A DNA stretch of 64,000 bases from Rhizobium tropici CIAT 899 (lineage in GTDB: Bacteria > Pseudomonadota > Alphaproteobacteria > Rhizobiales > Rhizobiaceae): the NCBI RefSeq assembly GCF_000330885.1, contig NC_020059.1:3381501-3445500 (forward strand). Direction: 5' to 3'. Both the position numbers and the translations under genes were made by a program. The notes under the pieces were generated by a model. It searched no databases. It worked only from the letters and a program-made list of their open reading frames with translations, and had not been told where the DNA came from. Each line of letters begins with the position of its first letter. Position 1 is the first letter of the stretch. Positions 48,189-57,306 of the stretch are shown in pieces.

Positions 48189-49796
48189 ATGATCAGACTG
48201 CTTATCTTCGCCATTCTCGTCCTGGCTCTCGGCTATGGTTTTTCCTGGCTCGCGGATCGTCCCGGCGATCTCTCGCTGGTCTGGGAAGGCCAGCTTTACC
48301 AGACGAAGCTGATCGTCGCCGCCGCGATCCTGATTGCAATCGTGGCCGCCGTGATGATCGTCTGGTGGTTCGTGCGGCTGATCTGGACGTCGCCGCACTC
48401 CGTCACCCGCTATTTCCGCGCCCGCAAGCGTGACCGCGGCTATCAAGCGCTCTCAACAGGCCTCATCGCCGCCGGTGCCGGCAATGCACTGCTCGCCCGC
48501 AAGATGGCGGCCCGCACCCGTGGCCTCATCCGCGCCGATCAGGAGCCGCTCATCAACCTGCTCGAAGCTCAGGCCGCCTTGATCGAAGGCAAGCATGACG
48601 AGGCCCGTCAGAAGTTCGAGCAGATGGCCAACGATCCCGAAACGCGCGAGCTCGGGCTGCGCGGCCTCTATCTCGAAGCCAAGCGTCTGGGCGCGCATGA
48701 AGCGGCGCGGCAATATGCCGAGAAGGCGGCCGACCAGGCGCCCTACCTGCCCTGGGCGGCACAGGCGACGCTGGAATATCGCAGCCAGGCCGGCCGCTGG
48801 GACGATGCCATCAAGCTGCTCGACCAGCAGAAGGTTGCCCATGTCGTCGATAAGGCAACCGCCAACCGTCAACGCGCCGTGCTCCTGACGGCGCGCGCCG
48901 ACGAGAAATTGGAAAGCGATCCCGTCGGCGCACGCGACGATGCGCTGGCGGCACTGAAGCTCGTGGATGATTTCGTTCCTGCAGCGCTGATCGCCGCCAA
49001 GGCCTTGTTCCGTGAAGACAAGGTGCGCAAGGCTGCCTCCATCCTCGAGCAGGTCTGGAAAGCCCGGCCGCATCCCGAAATCGGCAAAGCCTATGTGCGG
49101 GCCCGCAGCGGCGATTCAGTTCTCGATCGCCTGAAGCGCGCCGAACGGCTGGAGGCGATCCGCCCGAACAATGTCGAAGCCCTGCTGTTGACCGCAAAGG
49201 CGGCGATGGACGCAGGTGATTTCGGCAAGGCCCGCGCCAAGGCGGAAGCTGCCGCACGGATCGATGCGCGCGAGGGCGCCTTCCTGCTTCTCGCCGATAT
49301 CGAGGAAGCGGAAACTGGCGATCAGGGTCGCGTCCGCCACTGGATGGCGCAGGCACTGCGCGCCCCCCGCGATCCGGCCTGGGTCGCCGATGGTTTCGTC
49401 TCGGAAAAATGGCTGCCGCTGTCGCCGGTCACCGGCCGCCTCGACGCCTTCGAATGGAAGGCGCCCTTCGGCCAGATCGAAGGTCCGGTCGAAGAGGGTT
49501 CCGCGGTTTCTGTCGATGCGGCGCTGAAATCGCTGCCGCCCGTGCGCGAGGCGGCTGGCGCAACCGCAGCGGAGGCGACAAATTCACCAAAAGTTGCATC
49601 GCCTGCCAGCAATGCCTATGTCATGGAATTGGAGCCCGCCGTGGCAAAGTCCGCGCCGAGCGTGTCCGAGGCAGCGCCCAAACCGGTGCCGCAGGATGCG
49701 GAGCCCCGGCCCTTCTTCGGTGGCGCGCCTGATGATCCGGGCGTCAAAGATCATAAACTTGAACCGGAACCCAAGACGCGGCTCAAGTTGTTCTAG
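48189..49796 (+). CDS. hemY: HemY-type inner-membrane TPR protein
   Basis: This 535-residue protein has two N-terminal transmembrane helices (about 3-21 and 40-64), a HemY_N domain (RYFRARKRDRGYQALSTGLIAAGAGNALLARKMA) and TPR-like helices to about residue 400. A low-complexity tail follows. It is not the protoporphyrinogen oxidase once called HemY, and its role in heme synthesis is undefined. Its stop codon TAG is the first part of a RIME-like repeat. Confidence 0.93.
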   Translation: MIRLLIFAILVLALGYGFSWLADRPGDLSLVWEGQLYQTKLIVAAAILIAIVAAVMIVWWFVRLIWTSPHSVTRYFRARKRDRGYQALSTGLIAAGAGNALLARKMAARTRGLIRADQEPLINLLEAQAALIEGKHDEARQKFEQMANDPETRELGLRGLYLEAKRLGAHEAARQYAEKAADQAPYLPWAAQATLEYRSQAGRWDDAIKLLDQQKVAHVVDKATANRQRAVLLTARADEKLESDPVGARDDALAALKLVDDFVPAALIAAKALFREDKVRKAASILEQVWKARPHPEIGKAYVRARSGDSVLDRLKRAERLEAIRPNNVEALLLTAKAAMDAGDFGKARAKAEAAARIDAREGAFLLLADIEEAETGDQGRVRHWMAQALRAPRDPAWVADGFVSEKWLPLSPVTGRLDAFEWKAPFGQIEGPVEEGSAVSVDAALKSLPPVREAAGATAAEATNSPKVASPASNAYVMELEPAVAKSAPSVSEAAPKPVPQDAEPRPFFGGAPDDPGVKDHKLEPEPKTRLKLF

Positions 49797-49882
49797 AGCA
49801 ATTCCGGCAACAGCGCGCAGCGGCTTTGCCTCTGGAATTCCGGAAGAAAAAAATGGAGCATGGTGCCCCAAGAACCCTGCTC
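49794..49882 (+). repeat. RIME-like two-palindrome repeat, copy A
   Basis: It starts at the hemY stop with TAGAGCAATTCC. The first palindrome has arms AATTCC (49800-49805) and GGAATT (49834-49839). The second is GAGCA (49856-49860) with TGCTC (49878-49882). The first ~68 bases align well with copy B at 51108. From memory, such ~100-base two-palindrome mosaics are RIME elements typical of Rhizobium. Confidence 0.65.
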
Positions 49883-49906
49883 TGCCCGTTTTGAGAATGG
49901 AGACGC

Positions 49907-50392
49907 ATGTTCGAACGCTTTCAGGAATTTCTTCACAACCTGACACAAGACCATCCCCGATCCGGTTTCGCACCCGACGACCCGCGTGTCGCCGTGGCAG
50001 CTCTCTGCATCCAGGTGATGGAGGCGGACGGCAAGATCGAGAACAGCGAGAAGAAGCGGCTGCGCAAGCTCTTGAAGGAGCAGTATGGTCTTGATGGCCG
50101 CAAGCTCGATCAGCTGATCGCGGCCGGCGAGGAAGCGGAAAGCGAAGCCGTCGACTATTATCGCTTCACCTCGGACCTGAAGCGCCATCTCGACAGCTCG
50201 CAGCGGCTCGAACTGCTCGGCATCCTCTGGGATATCGTCTATGCCGACGGCGAGCGCAGCGAGATGGAAGATCATGCCATCTGGCGGATCGCCGACCTCA
50301 TGGGCATTTCCGATCGCGAGCGCATCATGAAACGCCAGGAAGCTGCCGCACGCGCGCCCGGTTTCAGGGTGGAGACAGGCAATGATGATTGA
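49907..50392 (+). CDS. TerB-family protein
   Basis: The 161-residue all-helical protein has a TerB-like core: ALCIQVMEADGKIENSEKKRLRKLLKEQYGLD and LLGILWDIVYADGERSEMEDHAIWRIADLMGIS, with acidic metal-binding-like DGK and DGE turns. TerB proteins occur in tellurite-resistance and stress contexts, but this lone copy is a common chromosomal gene without a known role. It overlaps the next gene by 11 bases. Confidence 0.9.
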   Translation: MFERFQEFLHNLTQDHPRSGFAPDDPRVAVAALCIQVMEADGKIENSEKKRLRKLLKEQYGLDGRKLDQLIAAGEEAESEAVDYYRFTSDLKRHLDSSQRLELLGILWDIVYADGERSEMEDHAIWRIADLMGISDRERIMKRQEAAARAPGFRVETGNDD

Positions 50393-51110
50393 AGCGCCGA
50401 AGAGCGCCGGCCGCCCGATATTGATCGTCCTGCATCAGGAACGCTCCAGCCCCGGACGCGTGGGCCAGATGCTTCTGGAAAAGGGCTTCGATCTCGATAT
50501 CCGGCGGCCGGTTCTCGGCGACCCTCTGCCCTCGACACTGGAGGCTCATGCCGGCGCCGTGGTCTTCGGTGGCCCGATGAGCGCCAACGACCCCGACGAC
50601 TTCATCAAGGCCGAGACCGACTGGCTGAAGGTGCCGCTTAAGGAAAACCGCCCCTATCTTGGCATCTGCCTCGGCGCGCAGCTGCTCGCCCGCCATCTCG
50701 GCGCCAAGGTGAAGGCGCGCGATGACGGCAAGACCGAGATCGGCTGGTATCCGTTGCAGCCGACGGAAAAGGGTCGCCTGCTGATGCGCTGGCCGCAGAT
50801 GGTCTACCATTTCCATCGCGAAGGCTTCGAGCTGCCGCACGGCGCCGATCTTCTGGCAACGGCGGAGACCTACCCCAATCAGGCTTATCGCTACGGCACT
50901 AACGCCTGGGGCCTGCAATTCCATGCCGAGCTCACCCGCGCCATGATGCAGCGTTGGGTCGTGCATGGCGAACATCGCTTCGGCATGCCGAACGCCCAGC
51001 AGGGCCGCGAGCATCTGGAAGGCCGCATGATCTTCGACGCGGCGCTCAAGGCTTGGCTGTCGGAATTCCTCAATCTCGTCTTCGAAGGCAAGCAGGCGAT
51101 GGCGGCCTAG
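50382..51110 (+). CDS. Class I glutamine amidotransferase-like protein
   Basis: This 242-residue enzyme has nucleophile Cys96 in YLGICLGAQLLARHLG and the His181-x-Glu183 pair in WGLQFHAE, so the triad is complete. It resembles free-standing GATase1 proteins of the GMP-synthase-like or gamma-glutamyl hydrolase type. The acceptor is unknown. It is translationally linked to the terB-like gene. Its TAG stop comes from the adjoining RIME-like repeat. Confidence 0.88.
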   Translation: MMIEAPKSAGRPILIVLHQERSSPGRVGQMLLEKGFDLDIRRPVLGDPLPSTLEAHAGAVVFGGPMSANDPDDFIKAETDWLKVPLKENRPYLGICLGAQLLARHLGAKVKARDDGKTEIGWYPLQPTEKGRLLMRWPQMVYHFHREGFELPHGADLLATAETYPNQAYRYGTNAWGLQFHAELTRAMMQRWVVHGEHRFGMPNAQQGREHLEGRMIFDAALKAWLSEFLNLVFEGKQAMAA

Positions 51111-51211
51111 AGCAGTTCCAGCAAAAGTGCGAAGCGGTTTTGCGTCCGGAACTGCGTAAAGACAAAAAGATAGAGCGTTTTCGCGATTCGAAGAAAAGCG
51201 AAAGTGCTCTA
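51108..51211. repeat. RIME-like two-palindrome repeat, copy B, between convergent genes
   Basis: This is a 104-base element with two palindromes: GCAGTTCC (51112-51119) with GGAACTGC (51148-51155), and AGAGCGTTTTCGC near 51174 with GCGAAAGTGCTCT ending 51210. Both ends read TAGAGCA outward-in, giving the stop codon of the amidotransferase (plus) and of the PGA-hydrolase-like gene (minus). Its size and structure fit RIME1-type Rhizobium elements. Confidence 0.7.
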
Positions 51212-51838
51212 AAGGTCTTCGCCTGACGAAAGCGCGCGGTAGAATTCATCGATCGCCCCACGGATGGCAGACGCATATTGCTTGAGCTTCTCCGCATCGG
51301 CCGTGAGGGCATCTCTGACGCCTCTCGGAATCTCAAGCTGCACCCCAACCTGCCGCTGGCCGCGATTGCAGATATTGCCGGCTGAAGCTCCCGCGAGCGC
51401 CTCCCCCTTCTTTCTCGCAACGGCAGCAAATCCATCGCGACGAAGCGCCTCTACGATCAGGTTACGCAGCGATGTGTCGAGCCCGCCGATCCAGCTTGAC
51501 TCCGGATCCTCCCGGTCCGCTCGACCATGAACGGCGATGACGATCGCTGAATTGGCAACCAGATCGTTTGCAATCGGCTCATCGAAATTTTCGGAAGTGA
51601 CGTGCAGCTCATGATGGAGCCGCGCAGGATCGAGCCCTTCGAAGCGGTAAAGCGAGAACCTCCCATTTGCGATCGCCAGCGCTATCTCGGATGTGGCAGG
51701 TTCGATGAAGCCGGCATGCGGAGCGATAACAGCGACGGGTGATGATCGGCTCTCCGCGCGGACGCGATAATCGACGCCTTCGGTCTCACGTTCGCGAAGC
51801 GCCGAAAACGAATTGTATCGATCCGGCAACCTCGCCAT
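51209..51838 (-). CDS. Poly-gamma-glutamate hydrolase-like protein (DUF867)
   Basis: I start it at ATG 51838 (MARLPDRYNSFSALRERETEGVDYRV), giving 209 residues. It has zinc-ligand-like VIAPHAGFIEPATSEIA (His, Glu) and AIVIAVHGRAD (His), the pattern of the PF05908 phage-type PGA hydrolases. It may cleave gamma-glutamyl chains or another peptide. No PGA synthesis genes are nearby. Its stop lies in a RIME-like repeat. It follows the MFS gene by ten bases. Confidence 0.85.
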   Translation of the reverse strand: MARLPDRYNSFSALRERETEGVDYRVRAESRSSPVAVIAPHAGFIEPATSEIALAIANGRFSLYRFEGLDPARLHHELHVTSENFDEPIANDLVANSAIVIAVHGRADREDPESSWIGGLDTSLRNLIVEALRRDGFAAVARKKGEALAGASAGNICNRGQRQVGVQLEIPRGVRDALTADAEKLKQYASAIRGAIDEFYRALSSGEDL

Positions 51839-51848
51839 TACGCACTCC

Positions 51849-53105
51849 TCAAACCGCCTGCGGCTCGCCGTTGCGATCCGGTGCATTGAGACTGTCGATT
51901 CGGCGCAGCTGCGGGAAACCGGTGGCCCAGAGGAGGGCGACCGTCAGCGTGCCCAAGCCTCCGACGACGACGGCGGGGATCGCGCCGAAATAATGCGCCA
52001 TGGTGCCGGCGCGGAACTCGCCAAGCTCATTCGACGCGCCAACGAAAACCATGTTGACGGCATTGACGCGGCCGCGCACGTGATCCGGCGTCCAGAGCGT
52101 AATCAGAGTTTCTCGGACATAGACCGAGATCAAGTCGGAGGCACCCATGACGGCGAGAGCCACTATCGACAACCACGGCGTATGCGAGATGCCGAAGACA
52201 AGTGTGCCCACGCCGAACATGGCAACCCCGGCAAACATGCAGATGCCGGCGCGATTCCGGATAGGATAAGTCGCCAGAAACAGGCCCATGGCGATTGCGC
52301 CGAAGCTTGGCGCAGCGCGCAGCATGCCGAGGCCCCAGGGCCCAAGCGTCAGGATATCGCGCGCATAGATGGGCATCAGCGCGACCGCGCCGCCGAGCAG
52401 CACGGCGAAAAGATCGAGCGAGACCGCGCCGAGCACCACTTTTTCCGACCAGATGAAACGGAAGCCGGCGAGCATCTCGTTGAGGCTACGCCGCTCATGC
52501 GCGGTGCGCTGCTGCGGCTTGGGGATCAGGAAGGTCAGCACCGAACCGGCCGCGAAGAAAAACACGGCCACGGAATAGGCGACATTGGCCCCGACGCCGT
52601 AAAGCAGGCCACCGGCCACGGGGCCAAGGATGGCGGCGGCATCCCATGACATCGAGTTCCAGGTGATGGCGTTCGTCAGGTCCTCGGGCGGGATCAGGTT
52701 GGGCGCCAGCGATTGCATGGCCGGCGTCATGAAAGCGCGCTCGATGCCGAAAACGGTGAGGATCAGAAATACCGGCAGCGGCGCGAAAGTGCCAGATACG
52801 GTCAGGAACAGCAGGGCAGCCGCACAAAGGGTGCCGACGAAAATGCAGATCGCGGAAATCAGGCGCCTGTTGTAACGGTCCGCAGCCGTGCCCGTCACCA
52901 GGATGAGCAGCAGCGACGGCAGGAACTGCACGAGGCCGATCAGACCGAGATAGAGCGGCTGGCCGGTGTGCTCATACATCTGCCAGCCGACGGAGACGCT
53001 GACGACCTGCGTGGCAAAGGCCGTCAAAAACCGCGCGAAGAAGAAATAGGTATAGGCAACGTGCCTGAAGGCGGCAAACCGGTCTCCGCTGACGGCGAAC
53101 AACAT
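51849..53105 (-). CDS. MFS transporter (EntS-like)
   Basis: The 418-residue transporter has about 12 hydrophobic segments. FLTAFATQVVSVSVGWQMYEHTGQPLYLGLIGLVQFLPSL and VTGTAADRYNRRLI (the loop 2-3 motif) show the MFS_3/EntS-like exporter class. The substrate is unknown. It is co-directional with the PGA-hydrolase-like gene, and the two may form a unit. Confidence 0.9.
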   Translation of the reverse strand: MLFAVSGDRFAAFRHVAYTYFFFARFLTAFATQVVSVSVGWQMYEHTGQPLYLGLIGLVQFLPSLLLILVTGTAADRYNRRLISAICIFVGTLCAAALLFLTVSGTFAPLPVFLILTVFGIERAFMTPAMQSLAPNLIPPEDLTNAITWNSMSWDAAAILGPVAGGLLYGVGANVAYSVAVFFFAAGSVLTFLIPKPQQRTAHERRSLNEMLAGFRFIWSEKVVLGAVSLDLFAVLLGGAVALMPIYARDILTLGPWGLGMLRAAPSFGAIAMGLFLATYPIRNRAGICMFAGVAMFGVGTLVFGISHTPWLSIVALAVMGASDLISVYVRETLITLWTPDHVRGRVNAVNMVFVGASNELGEFRAGTMAHYFGAIPAVVVGGLGTLTVALLWATGFPQLRRIDSLNAPDRNGEPQAV

Positions 53106-53241
53106 GGGACGAGACTTTCCGATGCGGCCGCTGGCGCAAAGGCCGGCCTTTTAAACATGATTCAACATGCTTCGGAGCATGGGACTTGCCCGTTTAGTCG
53201 CCAATGTCTACATGTCTGTCAACCGCGAATTGGAGACGGAC

Positions 53242-53535
53242 ATGCTCGCCTTATTTCAAACCATTGATCTGGCTTTGAATCTTTATACCTGGATATTGAT
53301 CGCCAGCGCCATCTTTTCCTGGCTTTATGCTTTCAACGTCATCAATTCGAGCAATCAATTCGTCAGCTCCGTCGGCAACTTCCTTTATGCGGTCACGGAA
53401 CCTGCCCTGCGGCCGATCCGCCGCATCCTGCCGGATCTCGGCGGCATCGACATTTCGCCGGTCATCCTGCTCTTGATCATCTTCTTCATCCGCTCGCTGA
53501 TGTGGAATTCGATCGTCCCCATGTTCCTGCGGTGA
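53242..53535 (+). CDS. YggT family membrane protein
   Basis: I start it at ATG 53242 ([35 protein letters not shown]), giving 97 residues. It has the YggT signature with two transmembrane blocks and [32 protein letters not shown] between them. YggT proteins have been linked to osmotic and cation balance. The gene overlaps the DUF167 gene by four bases (GTGA), a conserved pairing. Confidence 0.92.
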   Translation: MLALFQTIDLALNLYTWILIASAIFSWLYAFNVINSSNQFVSSVGNFLYAVTEPALRPIRRILPDLGGIDISPVILLLIIFFIRSLMWNSIVPMFLR

Positions 53536-53846
53536 ACAAGGCCTGGCAGGCCTTTCCGGATCACGTCAGGCTTTCCGTACGGCTCACGCCCAATGGCGGG
53601 CGTGACGCGATCGATGGGCTCGAAACCGTAAGCGACGGCGAATGCTATCTGAAGGCGCGCGTTTCAGTGGCGCCGGAAAAGGGCAAGGCCAATAAGGCCC
53701 TGATTGCCTTGCTTTCAAAGAGCCTCGGCCTTCCCAAATCCACGCTTAGCATTATCAGCGGCGACACAGCGCGCAAAAAAATCCTCCGGATCGAGGGCGA
53801 GCCGGAGGATTTGATGGAGAAATTGAACCTTATTACGAAGGGCTGA
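53532..53846 (+). CDS. DUF167 (YggU) family protein
   Basis: I start it at GTG 53532, giving 104 residues ([29 protein letters not shown]). The family core [48 protein letters not shown] is intact. Function is unknown, and it is often next to yggT. Its TGA stop directly abuts the convergent ppa stop, forming TGATCA. Confidence 0.93.
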   Translation: MNKAWQAFPDHVRLSVRLTPNGGRDAIDGLETVSDGECYLKARVSVAPEKGKANKALIALLSKSLGLPKSTLSIISGDTARKKILRIEGEPEDLMEKLNLITKG

Positions 53847-54383
53847 TCAGGCCTTTTCCTTCTTGGCGCGGGCGATGGCTTCGATGATCAGTTCGCCGGC
53901 TTCCTTGGAACCGCCCCAGCCAAAGATCTTCACCCACTTGCCGGGCTCGAGATCCTTGTAGTGCTCGAAGAAGTGCTCGATCTGCTTCAGCGTGATCTCC
54001 GGCAGGTCGGTATATTCCTTGACCTTTTCGTAGCGCAGCGTCAGCTTCGGCGAGGGCACGGCAATGATCTTCTCGTCCTTGCCGGAATTGTCTTCCATCT
54101 TCAGCACGCCGATCGGACGAACATTGATGACGCAGCCCGGGACCAGCGGACGGGTGCTGGCGATCAGAACGTCGATCGGGTCGCCGTCTTCGGAGAGCGT
54201 GTGCGGGACAAAGCCGTAATTGCCCGGATAGGTCATCGGCGTGTAGAGGAAACGGTCGACGACCAGCGTGCCGGCCTCCTTGTCCATTTCGTACTTGATC
54301 GGATGACCGCCGACCGGCACTTCAACGATGACGTTGACGTCTTCGGGCGGGTTCTTGCCAATGGAAATCGCGTCGATACGCAT
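53847..54383 (-). CDS. ppa: Inorganic pyrophosphatase
   Basis: This 178-residue family I soluble pyrophosphatase has the metal-site block [20 protein letters not shown] and [11 protein letters not shown]. It hydrolyses pyrophosphate and pulls biosynthetic reactions forward. Full length. It abuts the DUF167 gene end to end without spacing. Confidence 0.98.
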   Translation of the reverse strand: MRIDAISIGKNPPEDVNVIVEVPVGGHPIKYEMDKEAGTLVVDRFLYTPMTYPGNYGFVPHTLSEDGDPIDVLIASTRPLVPGCVINVRPIGVLKMEDNSGKDEKIIAVPSPKLTLRYEKVKEYTDLPEITLKQIEHFFEHYKDLEPGKWVKIFGWGGSKEAGELIIEAIARAKKEKA

Positions 54384-54473
54384 GCTTGTCCCCTAGATAA
54401 GGATGGTTGCCGCCAGCCAAATAATAGGATTCATCCCGCAACGCAACAACGCATCGGGAAACAGGCGGATTTA

Positions 54474-54546
54474 CTGCATGATTCCTGAAATCGGAAATCG
54501 ATTTAGGGATAAAATCATACAGCAGATTTAGAGCGCCACAGCGCCG
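54474..54546. repeat. Rhizobial mosaic palindrome between ppa and GNAT gene
   Basis: CTGCATGATTCCT at 54474-54486 and AGGGATAAAATCATACAG at 54506-54523 are imperfect inverted arms around ATTTCCGATTT-like AT-rich sequence, followed by TTTAGAGCGCCACAGCGCC. CATGAT-ended palindromes joined to TTTAGAGCG are frequent in Rhizobium intergenic DNA as I recall. It lies just past the GNAT stop and could serve as its 3' structure. Confidence 0.5.
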
Positions 54547-54547
54547 C

Positions 54548-55054
54548 TCAGGGCCAGACGAAGCCGATCTTGCGCAGCTGCCTGTGATCGAAGGTTTCGA
54601 TGCCCTCGCAGAAATCCGCACCGCCCTGCCCGCGATAGAAGCGGTAGGCGTTCTCGTTTTCCTCGAGGCACCAGACGACCAGCCCCTTGCAGCCGAGCGA
54701 CTTCAACAGCCGACGCGCCTCGCCGAACAGCATGCGCCCGAGGCCGAGGCCCTGATATTGCGGGCGCAGATAGAGTTCGTAAATCTCGCCCTCCTGCGGC
54801 AGCGCGCGGGCGCGGTTGAGGCCGAGCGTAGCATAGCCTGCGATCTCGCCGGCGACATCCAGAACCAGCAGCGTTGCCGGACCACTGGTCGCCTTGCGCC
54901 ACCAGGCTTCGCCGCGACGCTCGATCATCTGGCCGAGAGCACGATGCGGAATGATGCCGGCATAGGTGTACTGCCAGGATTGGCGGTGCACCTCCGAAAT
55001 GGCTCGGGCATCATCGGGTTCTGCCCGCCGAACATCAATCGACAACGTCTTCAT
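54548..55054 (-). CDS. GNAT family N-acetyltransferase
   Basis: This 168-residue enzyme has the acetyl-CoA pyrophosphate loop in LRPQYQGLGLGRMLFGEARRL and the C-terminal CLEENENAYRFYRGQGGADFCEG block. Acceptor unknown. Upstream lie CtrA-like TTAA boxes (55142-55168), so expression could be cell-cycle-linked, but that is weak. Confidence 0.9.
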   Translation of the reverse strand: MKTLSIDVRRAEPDDARAISEVHRQSWQYTYAGIIPHRALGQMIERRGEAWWRKATSGPATLLVLDVAGEIAGYATLGLNRARALPQEGEIYELYLRPQYQGLGLGRMLFGEARRLLKSLGCKGLVVWCLEENENAYRFYRGQGGADFCEGIETFDHRQLRKIGFVWP

Positions 55055-55151
55055 AACGTCTACTCTGATCTTACCAACGCGAATTAACCATCCTCATTCA
55101 TAAAGATGGCGGACTTGCCCACAGGCTTTATCCGTGGATCATTAACAAAAA

Positions 55152-55168
55152 TTAACGACTTTTTAACC
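55152..55168 (-). promoter_or_regulatory. CtrA-like box upstream of the GNAT gene
   Basis: TTAACGACTTTTTAACC is an exact TTAA-N7-TTAACC. A third TTAA lies at 55142-55145 (N6 spacing). The box is about 100 bases upstream of the GNAT start in a 200-base AT-rich gap. It reads TTAACC on the plus strand; orientation relative to the gene is reversed, so its relevance is less sure than the box at 41093. Confidence 0.45.
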
Positions 55169-55201
55169 TTTTGGACAAGGGCTCAAAAACCGAACATGCA
55201 A

Positions 55202-55230
55202 TTAAAAACCCCGGCACGAAGGCCGGGGTC
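55202..55230 (-). terminator. Rho-independent terminator of typA
   Basis: On the minus strand, ACCCCGGC (55229-55222) pairs with GCCGGGGT (55215-55208) around a 6-base loop, followed by a T run (55208-55204). It lies 25 bases past the typA stop. Confidence 0.85.
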
Positions 55231-55254
55231 GAATGCATCGCTCGGTTAGGATGA

Positions 55255-57072
55255 TCAGGCCAGACGGGCCTTCTCGTAGCGCTTGCGCTCGTTCGGATCG
55301 AGATACATCTTGCGGAGGCGGATCGACTTCGGCGTCACTTCCACCAGCTCGTCGTCCTGAATCCAGGAAAGCGCACGGTCGAGCGTCATGCGGATCGGCG
55401 GGGTCAGCTTCACGGCTTCATCCTTGCCTGCGGCGCGGATGTTGGTGAGCTTCTTGCCCTTCAGCACGTTGACTTCGAGATCGTTGTCGCGCGAGTGGAT
55501 GCCGATGATCATGCCGGCATAGACCTTCTCGCCGGCGTCGATGATCATCGGGCCGCGGTCTTCGAGGTTGAACAGGGCGTAAGCCACGGCTTCGCCGGCT
55601 TCGTTGGCGAGCAGCACGCCGTTCACCCGGCCGCCGATTTCGCCCTTGTAAGGCTGGTAGTCATGGAACAGACGGTTCATGACGGCCGTGCCGCGCGTAT
55701 CGGTCAGAAGTTCCGACTGATAGCCGATGAGGCCGCGGGTCGGCGCCCAGAAGACCAGACGGACGCGGTTGCCGCCCGAAGGACGCAGCTCGACCATTTC
55801 AGCCTTACGCTCGGACATCTTCTGCACGACGATGCCGGAATGCTCTTCATCGACGTCGATGACGACTTCTTCGATCGGCTCGAGAAGCTGACCGCTCTCA
55901 TCCTTGTGCATGACGACGCGCGGACGCGACACGGCAAGCTCGAAGCCTTCGCGGCGCATGGTTTCGATCAGAACTGCGAGCTGCAATTCGCCGCGACCGG
56001 AGACGTAGAACGAATCCTTGCCTTCCGCTTCTTCGATCTTCAGCGCGACGTTGCCTTCGGCTTCCTTGAAGAGGCGGTCGCGGATGACGCGCGAGGTGAC
56101 CTTGTCGCCTTCGGTGCCTGCATAGGGGCTGTCGTTGACGATGAAGGACATGGTGACGGTCGGCGGGTCGATCGGCTGCGCGATCAGCGGCTCGGAGACC
56201 TGCGGGTCGCAGAAGGTATCGGCGACAGTGCCCTTGGAAAGGCCGGCGATGGCGACGATGTCGCCTGCCTGCGCTTCTTCGATCGGCTGACGCTCGATGC
56301 CGCGGAAGGCGAGGATCTTCGAGATACGGCCGGTTTCGATGAGGTTGCCGTCGGCACCGAGAACCTTGACGGCCTGGTTCGGCTTGATCGAACCGGAATG
56401 GATACGGCCGGTGATGATGCGGCCGAGGAAGGGGTTTGCTTCCAGGATCGTGCCGATCATGCGGAACGGGCCTTCGCCGACGGTCGGCTCCGGAACGTGC
56501 TTGACGACGAGATCGAGAAGCGGGCCGAGACCTTCGTCCTTCGGACCCTCAGGCGAATAGTTCATCCAGCCGTTACGGCCGGAACCGTAGAGGATCGGGA
56601 AGTCGAGCTGCTCGTCGGTGGCGTCGAGATTGGCGAAGAGGTCGAACACTTCGTTGATGACTTCTTCGTGCCGAGCGTCCGGACGGTCGATCTTGTTGAT
56701 CGCAACGATCGGGCGCAGGCCGACCTTCAGCGCCTTGCCGACGACGAACTTGGTCTGCGGCATCGGGCCTTCGGCAGCGTCGACGAGAACGATCGCGCCA
56801 TCCACCATCGAGAGAATACGCTCGACTTCACCGCCGAAGTCGGCGTGGCCGGGGGTGTCGACGATGTTGATGCGCGTATCCTTCCAGACGACCGAGGTCG
56901 CCTTGGCGAGAATGGTGATGCCGCGCTCCTTTTCCAGATCGTTGGAATCCATGACGCGTTCGGCAACGCGCTGGTTCTCGCGGAACGAGCCGGACTGCTT
57001 CAGGAGCTCGTCGACGAGGGTGGTTTTCCCATGGTCAACGTGCGCGATGATCGCGATGTTGCGAAGTGCCAT
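55255..57072 (-). CDS. typA: Translational GTPase TypA/BipA
   Basis: I start it at ATG 57072 ([20 protein letters not shown]), giving 605 residues; upstream codons to 57126 look non-native. G1 is AHVDHGKT (10-17), G3 [15 protein letters not shown]4 NKIDR. EF-G-like domains III-V and the TypA C-terminal domain follow, ending [19 protein letters not shown]. It is a ribosome-binding GTPase needed for assembly and stress growth. A good terminator follows it. Confidence 0.97.
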   Translation of the reverse strand: MALRNIAIIAHVDHGKTTLVDELLKQSGSFRENQRVAERVMDSNDLEKERGITILAKATSVVWKDTRINIVDTPGHADFGGEVERILSMVDGAIVLVDAAEGPMPQTKFVVGKALKVGLRPIVAINKIDRPDARHEEVINEVFDLFANLDATDEQLDFPILYGSGRNGWMNYSPEGPKDEGLGPLLDLVVKHVPEPTVGEGPFRMIGTILEANPFLGRIITGRIHSGSIKPNQAVKVLGADGNLIETGRISKILAFRGIERQPIEEAQAGDIVAIAGLSKGTVADTFCDPQVSEPLIAQPIDPPTVTMSFIVNDSPYAGTEGDKVTSRVIRDRLFKEAEGNVALKIEEAEGKDSFYVSGRGELQLAVLIETMRREGFELAVSRPRVVMHKDESGQLLEPIEEVVIDVDEEHSGIVVQKMSERKAEMVELRPSGGNRVRLVFWAPTRGLIGYQSELLTDTRGTAVMNRLFHDYQPYKGEIGGRVNGVLLANEAGEAVAYALFNLEDRGPMIIDAGEKVYAGMIIGIHSRDNDLEVNVLKGKKLTNIRAAGKDEAVKLTPPIRMTLDRALSWIQDDELVEVTPKSIRLRKMYLDPNERKRYEKARLA

Positions 57073-57306
57073 ATGTCTTAATCTCTGAGGCTGGGGCGCA
57101 GTGTTTGGTAAACACGCCAATTGCATTTGGCGCGCTCATACCCTTTTTTTCGCGAATGCGAAAGGGGGGAGGCAAGAAAGGAGCTGAATGCCGGCTTTTC
57201 GTGCCTCACGCCTCGGTCTTTCATGCCTGGACAGCCGAGCTCTCTTCTGGCGCGTCGCCAATTCAGATGCACATGATCGCCTCAATCGGAATTTGCGTAA
57301 GCTCCG

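Noticed and set aside
57130..57185. Hairpin-like CCCTTTTTTTCGCGAATGCG region as GST terminator.
   Set aside because: It lies over 120 bases past the GST stop, and the stem is read with an A run rather than T run on the minus strand; more likely part of the typA leader.
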